A stretch of DNA of 64,000 nucleotides from DYJB01 sp963777165 (GTDB taxonomy: Bacteria > Chloroflexota > Anaerolineae > Anaerolineales > E44-bin32), in the NCBI GenBank assembly GCA_963777165.1, contig CAVZPO010000007.1, positions 124,001 to 188,000 of the forward strand, in the 5' to 3' direction. The position numbers and the translations under genes were made by a program. Numbering within the stretch: the stretch's first letter is position 1; the number at the start of each line of letters is the position of its first letter. Below, piece by piece: positions 26,682-35,542 of the stretch. Under the pieces are notes generated by a model, which was not told the origin of the DNA, made no database searches, and saw only the letters and a program-made list of their open reading frames with translations.

Positions 26682-26706
26682 GAGAAGTGGGCGACCCCCA
26701 CTTCTC
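26682..26706 (+). promoter_or_regulatory. Hairpin in the nusA 5' leader
   Basis: A perfect 10-bp stem, GAGAAGTGGG with CCCACTTCTC, and a five-base loop, about 25 bases into the transcript. No T-run follows, so it is not a simple terminator. It could affect mRNA stability or bind NusA for autoregulation (inference). Confidence 0.5.
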
Positions 26707-26752
26707 TGCGTGTAAGGCCCCGCTACCGACCAAGGTGTAGGAAAGATAGAGC

Positions 26753-28645
26753 ATGAAGAGCGAGTTCGCCCTGGCATTCAACGAAATCACCGAGCGTTTT
26801 GGCCTCTCGAGAGAGACGGTCATGGCGGCATTGGAGGCGGCGATGGTATCCGCCTACCGACGCTCGGTCAACGCCTCCACGGCACAGAGCGTCGAGGCGC
26901 GCGTCGACGCCGAGACCGGTGAAGTGCGCATGTTCGCCGAGAAGGAAGTCGTCGACGGCGTACAGAGCCCTCAGACCGAGGCGAGCCTGGAAGACGCGCA
27001 TCGCGTGTCCCCCGAGGCCGCCTTGGGCGACATGGTTATGGTCAACTCGACGCCCGAGGACTTCGGCCGCGTGGCAGCGCAAACCGCCAAGCAGGTAATC
27101 CTGCAGCGGCTGCGCGAGGCTGAGCGCGACGCCCAGTACGAGGAGTTCGCCGACCGCGAGGGCGACATGGTGCACGGAACTGTGCACTCGATCACGCCTC
27201 AGGCGGTCACCGTCGGGCTCGGGCGCGCCGAAGCCATCCTGCCGCGCAACCAGCAGATCCCGGGCGAAGGCTTCCGGGTGCGTGACCGCATCCGGGTCTA
27301 CGTGCTCGAGGTGCGCAAGTCGTCGCGCGGTCCGGTGATTGTCGTCACGCGCACCCACCCGAATATGCTGCGGCGCCTGCTCGAGATGGAGGTGCCCGAG
27401 ATCAACACCGGGCTGGTGGAGATCAAGGCCATCGCCCGCGAGGCCGGCAAGCGCGCCAAGGTCGCTGTGGCGGCGCTGCGTGACGGGATCGATCCCGTAG
27501 GCGCGTGCGTCGGGCTGCGCGGCGTGCGCATCCAGTCGATCGTCCGCGACCTGAACGACGAGAAGATCGACGTCATCGAGTGGAATTCCGACTCGGCGAC
27601 GTTCATCCAAAAGGCGCTCAGCCCGGCACGCGTCTCCGGCGTCTACCTGGACGAAGACCCCGAGCGCGGGCGGACCGCCCTGGTGGTCGTCCCCGAAGAC
27701 CAGCTCAGCCTGGCGATCGGCCGCGCCGGCGTCAACGCCCGGCTGGCGGCGCGTCTGACCGGCTGGCGCATCGATATCAAGAGCCTGGTCGAGGCGGCGT
27801 CCAAGTCGCTCAACCGCCTGCGCACCGACCCGGTGTATGTCGACCTGGTCGAACGTTTTGCCGAGAGCCTGCCTCACATCGAAGCCATCCTGGCCAAGAA
27901 GGAAGAGGGCCGGCCGGTGACGCCGGAGGAGTACACGGCGCTGACGTCGTTCGTCGAACGCGTCCAGCGTGAGGTCGAAGCGCGGCGCGGGGCACGGCGG
28001 CTGGCGTATCTGGAGAAACTTGCCCAGGTGCGAAGCCAGATCGAGCCCACGGCCTACGACACCGCGCTCGATCTGGCCGACCTGCCCGAGCGCGTGTTCA
28101 CCTCGCTCAAGGAAGCCGGCTATGACTCGTGCGGCAAGGTGCTCGAGCAGCTCGGCATGAACGAAGACAAGATCCTCACCCTCGAAGGCTTCGGCCCGAA
28201 GGTGGTCGAGGAACTGCGCGACGTCCTGCGGTCGCATCCGTACCCGCAGCCGGAACCCGCCCCGGTGGAGGAAGCCCCGGTGGAGGAACCGGTTGCGGTC
28301 GTCGAAGCCGCAGCCGAAGGCGAGGCGGCCGCCCCGATCACCGAAGCGCTCGAAGTCGAAGGCGCCCCGATCGTGGAGGCGGAGGCCGGGGCCGTCGTCG
28401 AGGCGGTGCCCGCCGACAGCTTGGAGAAGGCCTTCCAGGCCATTGCCGAACAGATCAGTGCCGTGACCGCCGAAGGCGCGGAGGAAGAGGAAGAGTCGGA
28501 CGAGTCCGCCGGCGGCAAGAAGAAGAAGGGCAAGAAGAAGAAGGGCGCCCGCACCGTTGTCTTCGACGAGGCCACCGGAGGCATGGTGGTCCAAAAGCGG
28601 AGGAAACCCGGTCGTGCCGGTGGCTGGGACGAAGGCGAGATCTAA
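26753..28645 (+). CDS. nusA: Transcription termination/antitermination factor NusA
   Basis: A 630-residue RNA-polymerase elongation factor. The N-terminal domain, S1 domain (GDMVHGTVHSITPQ), two KH domains (VVVPEDQLSLAIGRAGVNAR, near residue 305-325) and a C-terminal helix-hairpin-helix unit (TLEGFGPKVVEELRD) are in order. A Glu/Ala/Pro-rich linker and a Lys-rich stretch (KKKKGKKKKG) extend the C-terminus beyond the usual 350-500 residues. AGGAAAGA precedes ATG 26753. It heads the operon; rimP, its usual upstream partner, is absent. Confidence 0.96.
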   Translation: MKSEFALAFNEITERFGLSRETVMAALEAAMVSAYRRSVNASTAQSVEARVDAETGEVRMFAEKEVVDGVQSPQTEASLEDAHRVSPEAALGDMVMVNSTPEDFGRVAAQTAKQVILQRLREAERDAQYEEFADREGDMVHGTVHSITPQAVTVGLGRAEAILPRNQQIPGEGFRVRDRIRVYVLEVRKSSRGPVIVVTRTHPNMLRRLLEMEVPEINTGLVEIKAIAREAGKRAKVAVAALRDGIDPVGACVGLRGVRIQSIVRDLNDEKIDVIEWNSDSATFIQKALSPARVSGVYLDEDPERGRTALVVVPEDQLSLAIGRAGVNARLAARLTGWRIDIKSLVEAASKSLNRLRTDPVYVDLVERFAESLPHIEAILAKKEEGRPVTPEEYTALTSFVERVQREVEARRGARRLAYLEKLAQVRSQIEPTAYDTALDLADLPERVFTSLKEAGYDSCGKVLEQLGMNEDKILTLEGFGPKVVEELRDVLRSHPYPQPEPAPVEEAPVEEPVAVVEAAAEGEAAAPITEALEVEGAPIVEAEAGAVVEAVPADSLEKAFQAIAEQISAVTAEGAEEEEESDESAGGKKKKGKKKKGARTVVFDEATGGMVVQKRRKPGRAGGWDEGEI

Positions 28646-28682
28646 GCCTGAGTCGCGGCTCCGGCCGACCTGAGACGGCCTG

Positions 28683-28982
28683 ATGGCTGCCAAGCGTGCC
28701 CAGCCCGTCCGGCACATGCCAGTCCGCACTTGTGTGGGCTGTCGAGAAGTGCTCCCGAAGCGCGCCCTGATCCGGATCGTCCGGTCGGGCGAAAGCGTAC
28801 GGGTGGACTCAACCGGCAAAGCCCCGGGGCGGGGGGCCTATCTGCACGACCGCCGGTCGTGCTGGGATGCCGGGTTGCGCGGCGCGCTCGCCCGGGCGCT
28901 GCGCACCGAATTGAGCGACGCCGATCGCCAGACACTGGCGGCGGCCATGCAGGCCTTGCCTGACGATGGGCAGGCAGCGTGA
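28683..28982 (+). CDS. YlxR/RnpM RNA-binding protein (DUF448)
   Basis: A 99-residue protein of the YlxR family, identified by RTCVGCREVLPKRALIRIV and GRGAYLHDRRSCW. B. subtilis members bind RNA and have been connected to RNase P. It sits in the classical position between nusA and infB, 37 bases after nusA. ylxQ, which often follows, is missing. Confidence 0.9.
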   Translation: MAAKRAQPVRHMPVRTCVGCREVLPKRALIRIVRSGESVRVDSTGKAPGRGAYLHDRRSCWDAGLRGALARALRTELSDADRQTLAAAMQALPDDGQAA

Positions 28983-29085
28983 ATCGGGCGAGAACATTCG
29001 TGGGTAGGGCACCGAGCGCATCCCCGCGCTAGACCGCGCGCCGGCCGCTGCTCGCCGCCCGCCCCGGATGGACCGGGAGGTCGGT

Positions 29086-30876
29086 ATGAGCGAGCAAGAG
29101 CGCAAGGTCCTGGAAGTCCCCGCATCCCTGACGGTGCGCGACCTGGCTGATCGCCTGAAGGCGAGCCCGATCGACGTCATCAAGAAGCTGATGCTCAACG
29201 GCGTGATGGCCAACATCAATCAGCAGATCGACTACGACACGGCCGCCATTGTGATGGAGGAATTCGGCTACGAGGCGCAGCCGATGGAGGCGCCCAAGCC
29301 CGACGCCGGCGAGGAGCAGGCTGCCATGTCCGGCTGGCGGCGGTTGATCGGGGATGAAGACCCGCAGTCGCTGGTCACGCGTCCGCCGGTCGTCGCCATC
29401 CTCGGCCACGTCGACCACGGCAAGACGTCGCTGCTGGATGCGATTCGCAAGACCAACGTCGCCGAAGGCGAGGCGGGCGGGATTACCCAGCACATCGGTG
29501 CCTACCAGGTTCGTCACAAGGAGCGCCTCATCACTTTCCTGGATACCCCGGGACACGCCGCCTTCACAGCCATGCGCGCCCGTGGCGCCCAGGGGGCCGA
29601 TGTCGCCATCCTGGTGGTCGCGGCAGACGACGGCGTCATGCCGCAGACCCGCGAGGCGCTGGCGCACATCAAGGCGGCGCGCGTTCCGGTGCTGGTCGCC
29701 CTGAACAAGATCGACCGCCCGAACGCCAACCCCGAACGCGTCAAGCAGGAGCTGTCCGACGCCGGGCTGACGACCGACGAGTGGGGCGGCGAGACCATGG
29801 TCGTGCCCGTCTCGGCCAAGCAGGGCACCGGCTTGCCGGACCTGCTGGAGGCCATCGTGCTGACCGCCGACTCGACCGAGATCAAGGCCAATCCCAAGGG
29901 CAAGGTTCTGGGGACGGTGATCGAGGCGGAGCTCGACCGGACTCGCGGACCGGTGGCCACACTGCTGGTGCAGAACGGCACCTTGCGCGTCGGCGATGTT
30001 GTCATCGCCGGCAAGGCGCTGGGCAAAGTGCGCGCCATGTTCGACTATTTGGGCAAACCGATCCAGCAGGCGACGCCGTCGACGCCGGTGGCGGTCACCG
30101 GTCTGTCGGACGTCCCGAAGGCCGGCGAACTCTTCACCCTGGCTGCCTCCGAGAAGGAAGCCCGTGCGCAGGTGGCCGAACGCCAAGCCGGGGCGCTCAC
30201 GCCGGAGAAGAAGTCCGTTGCCCTGACCCTGGATCAGGTTTTTGCGGCCATCCAGGCGGGGAAGGCCCAGGAGCTGCGCCTGATCGTCAAGGCCGATGTG
30301 CAAGGTTCGCTCGAACCGATCGTTTCCTCCCTGTCCGGCCTGACCGCCGGCGCTATCAAGGTCAACATCCTGCACGCCGCCACGGGCAACATCGGCAATG
30401 ACGATGTGATGCTGGCCGCGGCGTCCGAAGCGATCCTGATCGGCTTCAGTGTCATGGCCGACCCGTCGGCGCGCCGCCTGGCGGAGGCCGAAGGCGTCGA
30501 CATCCGGACCTACGACATCATCTACCGCCTGACCGAGGACATCGACAAGGCGCTCAAGGGGATGCTGGCGCCGGAGGTGCACAAGGTGATCGTCGGGCGG
30601 GCGGAGGTCCGCGCCGTGTTCCGCATCCCCAAGCTCGGCAACATCGCCGGGTGCCTGGTGGTGGAAGGCGACATGAAGCGCAGCGCCCGCTGCCGGATCC
30701 TGCGCACCGGCGCCGAGATCTACGACGGGCCGATCACTTCGCTGAAGCATGAGAAGGAAGACGAGCGCGAAATCCACGCCGGCTTTGAATGCGGCATTGG
30801 CATCAAGGGCTTCACCGAATTCCTGGCCGGCGACGTGCTCGAGTGCTACGCCGAGGAACAGGTCAGCGCCAGCTGA
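29086..30876 (+). CDS. infB: Translation initiation factor IF-2
   Basis: A 596-residue GTPase that places initiator tRNA on the ribosome. G1 is GHVDHGKT, G2 has GGITQHIGAY, G3 is DTPGH, G4 is NKID and G5 is SAK. Domains II, III (DVQGSLEPI) and IV follow. The N-terminal region is the short form, with one IF2_N helix bundle and no long linker. ATG 29086 has GGGAGGT close upstream; an ATG at 29068 is less likely. Confidence 0.96.
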   Translation: MSEQERKVLEVPASLTVRDLADRLKASPIDVIKKLMLNGVMANINQQIDYDTAAIVMEEFGYEAQPMEAPKPDAGEEQAAMSGWRRLIGDEDPQSLVTRPPVVAILGHVDHGKTSLLDAIRKTNVAEGEAGGITQHIGAYQVRHKERLITFLDTPGHAAFTAMRARGAQGADVAILVVAADDGVMPQTREALAHIKAARVPVLVALNKIDRPNANPERVKQELSDAGLTTDEWGGETMVVPVSAKQGTGLPDLLEAIVLTADSTEIKANPKGKVLGTVIEAELDRTRGPVATLLVQNGTLRVGDVVIAGKALGKVRAMFDYLGKPIQQATPSTPVAVTGLSDVPKAGELFTLAASEKEARAQVAERQAGALTPEKKSVALTLDQVFAAIQAGKAQELRLIVKADVQGSLEPIVSSLSGLTAGAIKVNILHAATGNIGNDDVMLAAASEAILIGFSVMADPSARRLAEAEGVDIRTYDIIYRLTEDIDKALKGMLAPEVHKVIVGRAEVRAVFRIPKLGNIAGCLVVEGDMKRSARCRILRTGAEIYDGPITSLKHEKEDEREIHAGFECGIGIKGFTEFLAGDVLECYAEEQVSAS

Positions 30877-30883
30877 GGCGCGC

Positions 30884-31264
30884 ATGCCCACCGATACACG
30901 CGTCCGAAGGGTGGCGGAGCGCATCCGCAATGACCTGGCCGAGGTGCTCCAACGCAGCGCCTCCGATCCGCGTCTGGAGGGCCTGACGGTCACCGACGTC
31001 GAGGTGGACCGAGAGCTGGCTTTCGCCACGATCTTCGTCACCGCACTGGAGGGGGAGCAGCGCCGCGCGGAGATCCTCGAGGGTCTGCGGCACGCCTCCG
31101 GGTTCCTGCGGACCGCCCTGGCGCAGCGCATCCCCCTTCGGGCGTTTCCCCAACTCCGATTCCGCTGGGACGAGTCCTTCGAGCAGGGGACGCGCATCGA
31201 CGCTTTACTGAAGACGCTGCATGACGAGGAACGGAAGACGGATGGCGGGGCTGCCGAAGGCTGA
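30884..31264 (+). CDS. rbfA: 30S ribosome-binding factor RbfA
   Basis: A 126-residue factor for late 30S maturation. The family pattern is seen in RVRRVAERIRNDLAEVLQR and LRFRWDESFEQGTRID. It begins seven bases after infB and overlaps the following nrnA gene by 23 bases. Confidence 0.93.
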   Translation: MPTDTRVRRVAERIRNDLAEVLQRSASDPRLEGLTVTDVEVDRELAFATIFVTALEGEQRRAEILEGLRHASGFLRTALAQRIPLRAFPQLRFRWDESFEQGTRIDALLKTLHDEERKTDGGAAEG

Positions 31265-32205
31265 GGTCGCACGCGCTCGCCGGCGGTTGGCGGCGGCGAA
31301 GCGTGTGGCCGTCGTCTCGCATGAGCGCCCGGACGGCGACGCCGTCGGCTCCGTCCTGGCCATGGCTCTGAGCCTGCGGCTGAGGGGCCGATCGGCGGAG
31401 GCGGTCCTCTCGGACGGACTTCCGGGGCGCTATCGGTTCCTCCCTGGCGCCGCGTCCGTTCGCCGCGACATCCCCGCCGGTGTCGATCTGGTCGTGACCG
31501 TCGATTGCTCAACCCTGGACCGCCTGGGCCCACCTCGCCGGGGACCTGCCGGTCATCAACATCGACCACCACGCCACGAATACCCTGTTCGGCGAGATCA
31601 ACCTGATCGATCCGCAGGCCTCGGCCACGTCCGAGCTGCTCTTCGACCTTGCGCCTCACCTGCGGCTGCCGATCGATGCCGACGTGGCCACCAATCTGCT
31701 CGCCGGCATCGTGACCGACACCATCGGGTTCCGCACGGCGAGCACGACGCCGCGCGTGCTGCAGGTGGCCGCCGATTTGATGACCCGCGGCGCGGCGTTG
31801 ACCGAAGTCTACGATCGGGCGCTCAACCAACACAGCCTGGCTGCCCTGCGCTATTGGTCGCATGGGCTGGCCCGACTCGAGGCACGCGGCGGACTGGTCT
31901 GGTGCGCGCTGACCCTCGAAGACCGTCGTGCGGCCGAGTACCGCGGCAATGACGACGCTGACCTGATCAACCTCCTGGGCACGATCGACGACGCCCGAGT
32001 GGCCCTCATTCTCGTGGAACAGTCGGACGGTCGTACCAAGGTCAGTTGGCGTTGCCGCGAGGGATTCAGCGTAGCCCGCGTGGCGGAGCAGTTTGGCGGA
32101 GGCGGCCACGACCTTGCCGCCGGCGCGATGATCTCCGGGGACCGGGCGCAAGTGGAACAGGCTGTCCTGGCCGCCACCCTGGCAGCCCTCGAGGCGGCCG
32201 GGTGA
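31242..32205 (+). CDS. nrnA: DHH-family nanoRNase/pAp phosphatase, NrnA-like (frameshifted)
   Basis: About 320 residues after repair. It degrades short RNA oligonucleotides and pAp. Motif I is HERPDGDAVGS, motif II is VTVDCS, the DHH motif is INIDHHATN and the DHHA1 glycine motif is GGGGHDLAAGA. One extra base near 31523-31535 breaks the frame: the first frame is credible up to CSTLDRL, and the second from AHLAGDLPVINIDHH on. The overall length 3n+1 agrees. Its GTGA overlap with truB supports a functional gene, so an indel artefact is likely. Confidence 0.88.
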
Positions 32206-33086
32206 CGAAGGACTTCGGGGTGATCCTGGTGGACAAGCCGATCGGGCCGACCTCGCACCGCGTGGTCCATCTGATCCGGCAGGGCACGGGGATCCGCAAG
32301 GTCGGGCACGCCGGGACGCTCGACCCCCGCGCCTCCGGCCTGCTGGTTCTTTGCCTGGGTGCCGCCACTCGATTGAGCGAGTACATATCGACCTCGTCCA
32401 AATGTTACGAGGCCGTTATTCGCTTCGGCGCGGCGACGCGCACCTACGACGGGGACGGCGAGGTCACGCGCCGCTCGACGGACATTCCGTCACGCGAGCA
32501 AGTCGAGGTGGCTCTCCCGGCCTTCACCGGGGCGATCCAGCAGGTCCCGCCGCCCTTCAGCGCCGTCAAGGTTTCCGGGCAGCGCGCCTATGATCTGGCC
32601 CGCTCTGGGAAAGAAGTCGACCTCGGCCCGCGCACTATTACCATCCATGCGCTTCGCGTGCGGGAGTATCAACCTCCCGACCTGGCATTGGAGGTCGAGT
32701 GCTCCGCCGGGACCTACATCCGCTCCCTGGCCCATGACCTGGGCGACCAGCTTGGCTGCGGGGCGTATCTGGCGGCCCTGCGCCGGACGAAGGCCGGTCC
32801 GTTCCTCCTCACCCAGGCGGTGACACTCGACCGGCTGGAGCAATCCTTCGTCGACGGCTCCTGGACCGAATTCGTCCGGCCGCCGACCGATGCGCTGCCC
32901 GCGTTTGCCCGGGTCGACCTGGAGGCAGACCAGGTGGATCGAATCCGGCTCGGCCACAGCGTCCCGGCGCCTTTGGGCGCCGAGGGACTGGCCTGCGCCC
33001 TCGATCCTCTGGGCACGCTGATCGCCATCCTCGAGGCGACCGCGGACGGGCAGCAGTGGCACCCGTGCAAGGTCTTTGTGGAGTAG
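32202..33086 (+). CDS. truB: tRNA pseudouridine-55 synthase
   Basis: A 294-residue enzyme that makes pseudouridine 55 in the tRNA T-loop. The catalytic Asp41 is in GHAGTLDPRASG, and DKPIGPTSH, ECSAGTYIRSLAHDLG and LRRTKAGPF are conserved. It starts at GTG 32202, overlapping the nrnA stop (GTGA). A short PUA-like C-terminus is present. Confidence 0.95.
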   Translation: MTKDFGVILVDKPIGPTSHRVVHLIRQGTGIRKVGHAGTLDPRASGLLVLCLGAATRLSEYISTSSKCYEAVIRFGAATRTYDGDGEVTRRSTDIPSREQVEVALPAFTGAIQQVPPPFSAVKVSGQRAYDLARSGKEVDLGPRTITIHALRVREYQPPDLALEVECSAGTYIRSLAHDLGDQLGCGAYLAALRRTKAGPFLLTQAVTLDRLEQSFVDGSWTEFVRPPTDALPAFARVDLEADQVDRIRLGHSVPAPLGAEGLACALDPLGTLIAILEATADGQQWHPCKVFVE

Positions 33087-33090
33087 GCGC

Positions 33091-34035
33091 TTGACTCCGC
33101 GTCACGCTACACTCGAGGAGCTCCATCTTCCGGCCAGCGTGTTGACCATCGGGTCGTTTGACGGCGTGCACCGCGGGCATCAGGCGTTGATCGGGGCGAT
33201 GGTGGAGGACGCACGCCGTCTCGGGCATCCGGCGATCGTCCTGACCTTTTTCCCTCACCCGTCGGTCGTGCTTCGCGGCCGTCGGCCGTCGTTCTACATC
33301 ATGACCCCGGAAGAGAAGGCCGCCGCGCTTGCCGCCCTGGGAGTTGACGTCGTCGTCACGCAGCATTTCGATCAAGCGATGGCCCACATCCCGGCCAGCG
33401 ACTTCCTTTCCCTGCTTCAGCGGCACCTGGGGTTCAAGGGCTTATGGGTGGGGGAGGACTTCGCTTTGGGCCACCGCCGCGAAGGCAACCGGCTGTTCCT
33501 GGAGAAGGCCAGCCGCGAGTACGGCTATGAGCTGCACGTCGTCCCTCCGTTCCTGATGGGCGGCGAGGTAGTCAGTTCGACCCGAGTGCGGGAGGCGCTG
33601 CGCTCCGGCGATGTCGCCCGCGCCGCATCGTATCTCGGCCGGCCGTTCTCGCTGCCGGGGAAGGTCGTGCGCGGCGCCGGCCGCGGTCGCCGCCTGGGGT
33701 TCCCGACGGCCAACCTGGAGTTCTGGGACGAGCGCGCCTATCCCGGCGTCGGCGTCTACGCGTGCTGGGTGGCCGTGGGCGGCGATCGCTTTGCGGCGGT
33801 CACCAACATCGGGCTGCGCCCGACGTTCGAGGCCGATGCCCAGCGCCCGGTGATCGAAGCCCATCTGCTCGATGCAGACATCGACCTGTACGACCGGGAG
33901 ATCACGCTGGTCTTCGTCGAACGACTGCGCGACGAGCGCCGGTTTGAAGGGCCGGAGGCCCTGCGCGAGCAGATCCATCGCGACATCGCCCGCGCCCGCG
34001 GCCTGTTAGAGTCCGGGGATGGGGAGCATGCCTGA
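33091..34035 (+). CDS. ribF: Bifunctional riboflavin kinase / FAD synthetase
   Basis: A 314-residue enzyme that makes FMN and FAD. The adenylyltransferase part has GSFDGVHRGHQ, VGEDFALGHRREG and SSTRVREAL; the kinase part has RRLGFPTANLEF and an LRPTF motif. TTG 33091 is chosen because GGAGTAGG precedes it; an in-frame TTG at 33076 is the alternative. Its product FAD is the cofactor of the ThyX-like protein encoded next. Confidence 0.94.
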   Translation: MTPRHATLEELHLPASVLTIGSFDGVHRGHQALIGAMVEDARRLGHPAIVLTFFPHPSVVLRGRRPSFYIMTPEEKAAALAALGVDVVVTQHFDQAMAHIPASDFLSLLQRHLGFKGLWVGEDFALGHRREGNRLFLEKASREYGYELHVVPPFLMGGEVVSSTRVREALRSGDVARAASYLGRPFSLPGKVVRGAGRGRRLGFPTANLEFWDERAYPGVGVYACWVAVGGDRFAAVTNIGLRPTFEADAQRPVIEAHLLDADIDLYDREITLVFVERLRDERRFEGPEALREQIHRDIARARGLLESGDGEHA

Positions 34036-35452
34036 TCGTTTCCCGCGCGAGGTCTACCTGCTGACGGCGCGGCAGCTCTCCCCGGAGACAATCGCCGTCA
34101 CTTTCGCCAAGACCTCGCGCTCGCCGCAGTCGTTCCGCCAGATCGCCGCCGAGCTTTCGGACGAGGCTTCGGCCGAATTCCATGAGAAATGGGTCGTCGG
34201 CTACGGACATGCGTCCGTGGCCGAGCACGCCGTCCTGCACCTGGCGTTTGAGAACTTATCCCGGCTGGCGGTTGAGACGATCGAATCCAACCGGCTGGCG
34301 TCCTACACCGAGAAATCCACCCGCTATCAGACGTGGGATCCGGAAGGTTTCCACGTGCCGTCGGAGCTGACCGGCACGCCGCATGCGTCCGCTTACCGGC
34401 GGACGTGCGAGATGCTCTTCTCGGTCTACAGGGACTCCCTCGAGCGAGTGGCGTCCGTCGTGCGCCGGTCGACGCCGCGGCGTGACTCGGAGAGTGACGA
34501 ACGCTGGGATAGCCGCATCCGCTCGCGCTACGTCGATGCCTGCCGCTACTTGCTGCCGGCGGCCTCGCTGGCCAACGTGGGCATGACGGCCAACGCCAGG
34601 GTGCTGGAGCACGCACTGCACAAGATGCTCTCGAGCCGTCTGGCCGAAGTGCGCGCCGTGGGAGCCGAGGTCAAAGCGGTTGCGGTGCGCGAGGTGCCGA
34701 CGCTGCTCAAACACGTCAACCCGTCGCCCTACCTGCAGGAGGCGGAGAACGATCTGATGCAGGCAGTGGCGACATTCCCCATGTCCGATGTGGCGGATTG
34801 GCTGAAGCTGACGGCGGAGGACCCGCAGGGCGAGCTGCGCGTCCTGGCGTCGGCGCTCTACCCTCACAGCCTGGCCGGGATCGAGGCCCTCGAAGCCTAC
34901 GTCGGCGGATTGGACGCCCACGGACGTCGCGAGCTTGCGACCGCACTGCTCGGCAAGATGGGCCGTTTCGACGCGCCGCTCCGAGCGCTCGAGCATCAGA
35001 CGTTTTCGGCCGAGGTCGTGCTCGATCAGGGAGCCTATTTCGAGCTCAAACGTCATCGCCTGATGACGCAAACGCCGCAGCGGCTGTCGGCCGAACTCGG
35101 GTATGCGGTCCCGCGCCTCTTTGCCGAGGCGGGTTTCGAGCCCGCGTATCGTGCCGCCATGGAGTCGGCCGCCGGGACCTACCGCGAACTTGCGGCCTGG
35201 AACCCCGAGGTGGCCGCCTACGTCGTCCCGAACGGATTCAACCGCCGCGTCCTGATGACCTTCAATCTGCGCCAGGCCTACCACCTGATCGAATTGCGCT
35301 CGGCAGCCAACGCCCACTTCGCCATGCGGCGTGTGGCGCTGCGCCTGGCGGACGAGATCCGCCGCGCCTCACCGCTGCTCGCCACGTGGTTCCGACTCCC
35401 GGACGGGACCAACTGGCGTCAGGTCGAGGCCGAGCACTTCGTCAGCACTTGA
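34028..35452 (+). CDS. Duplicated ThyX-like FAD-dependent thymidylate synthase family protein
   Basis: A 474-residue protein with two ThyX-like halves. The first carries ESNRLASYTEKSTRY (about 86-100), close to the RHRxxSxxxxSxRY signature with the first RHR altered. The second carries LKRHRLMTQTPQRLS, where the RHR is kept but the rest is changed. Ordinary ThyX is about 220-250 residues and works as a homotetramer, so fusion may build a pseudo-dimer with divided catalytic residues. The start is ATG 34028 or 34019; it overlaps ribF. Enzymatic activity cannot be assured. Confidence 0.82.
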   Translation: MPDRFPREVYLLTARQLSPETIAVTFAKTSRSPQSFRQIAAELSDEASAEFHEKWVVGYGHASVAEHAVLHLAFENLSRLAVETIESNRLASYTEKSTRYQTWDPEGFHVPSELTGTPHASAYRRTCEMLFSVYRDSLERVASVVRRSTPRRDSESDERWDSRIRSRYVDACRYLLPAASLANVGMTANARVLEHALHKMLSSRLAEVRAVGAEVKAVAVREVPTLLKHVNPSPYLQEAENDLMQAVATFPMSDVADWLKLTAEDPQGELRVLASALYPHSLAGIEALEAYVGGLDAHGRRELATALLGKMGRFDAPLRALEHQTFSAEVVLDQGAYFELKRHRLMTQTPQRLSAELGYAVPRLFAEAGFEPAYRAAMESAAGTYRELAAWNPEVAAYVVPNGFNRRVLMTFNLRQAYHLIELRSAANAHFAMRRVALRLADEIRRASPLLATWFRLPDGTNWRQVEAEHFVST

Positions 35453-35502
35453 TCGGCGGCTGACTCTTCAGTTCATCGATATTCCAGAGGACAGCGCACC
35501 TG

Positions 35503-35542
35503 AGCGGCCGGTGCTGAGAGCTGACCGCTCACCTTCCGCGGC
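35503..35542. repeat. REP-like AGCTGA/GCTCA repeat between convergent genes
   Basis: GTGCTGAGAGCTGACCGCTC and the following CGGCTCAGCGCC resemble elements in the 43.2-43.5 kb gap. Both lie between convergent gene ends. Confidence 0.35.

Noticed and set aside
26723..28819. Minus-strand frame opposite nusA
   Set aside because: Low-complexity shadow of the Ala/Glu-rich NusA tail.
29029..32151. Very long minus-strand open frame opposite infB, rbfA and nrnA
   Set aside because: It is a shadow of recognised genes in GC-rich DNA, has no domain motifs, and crosses intergenic gaps.
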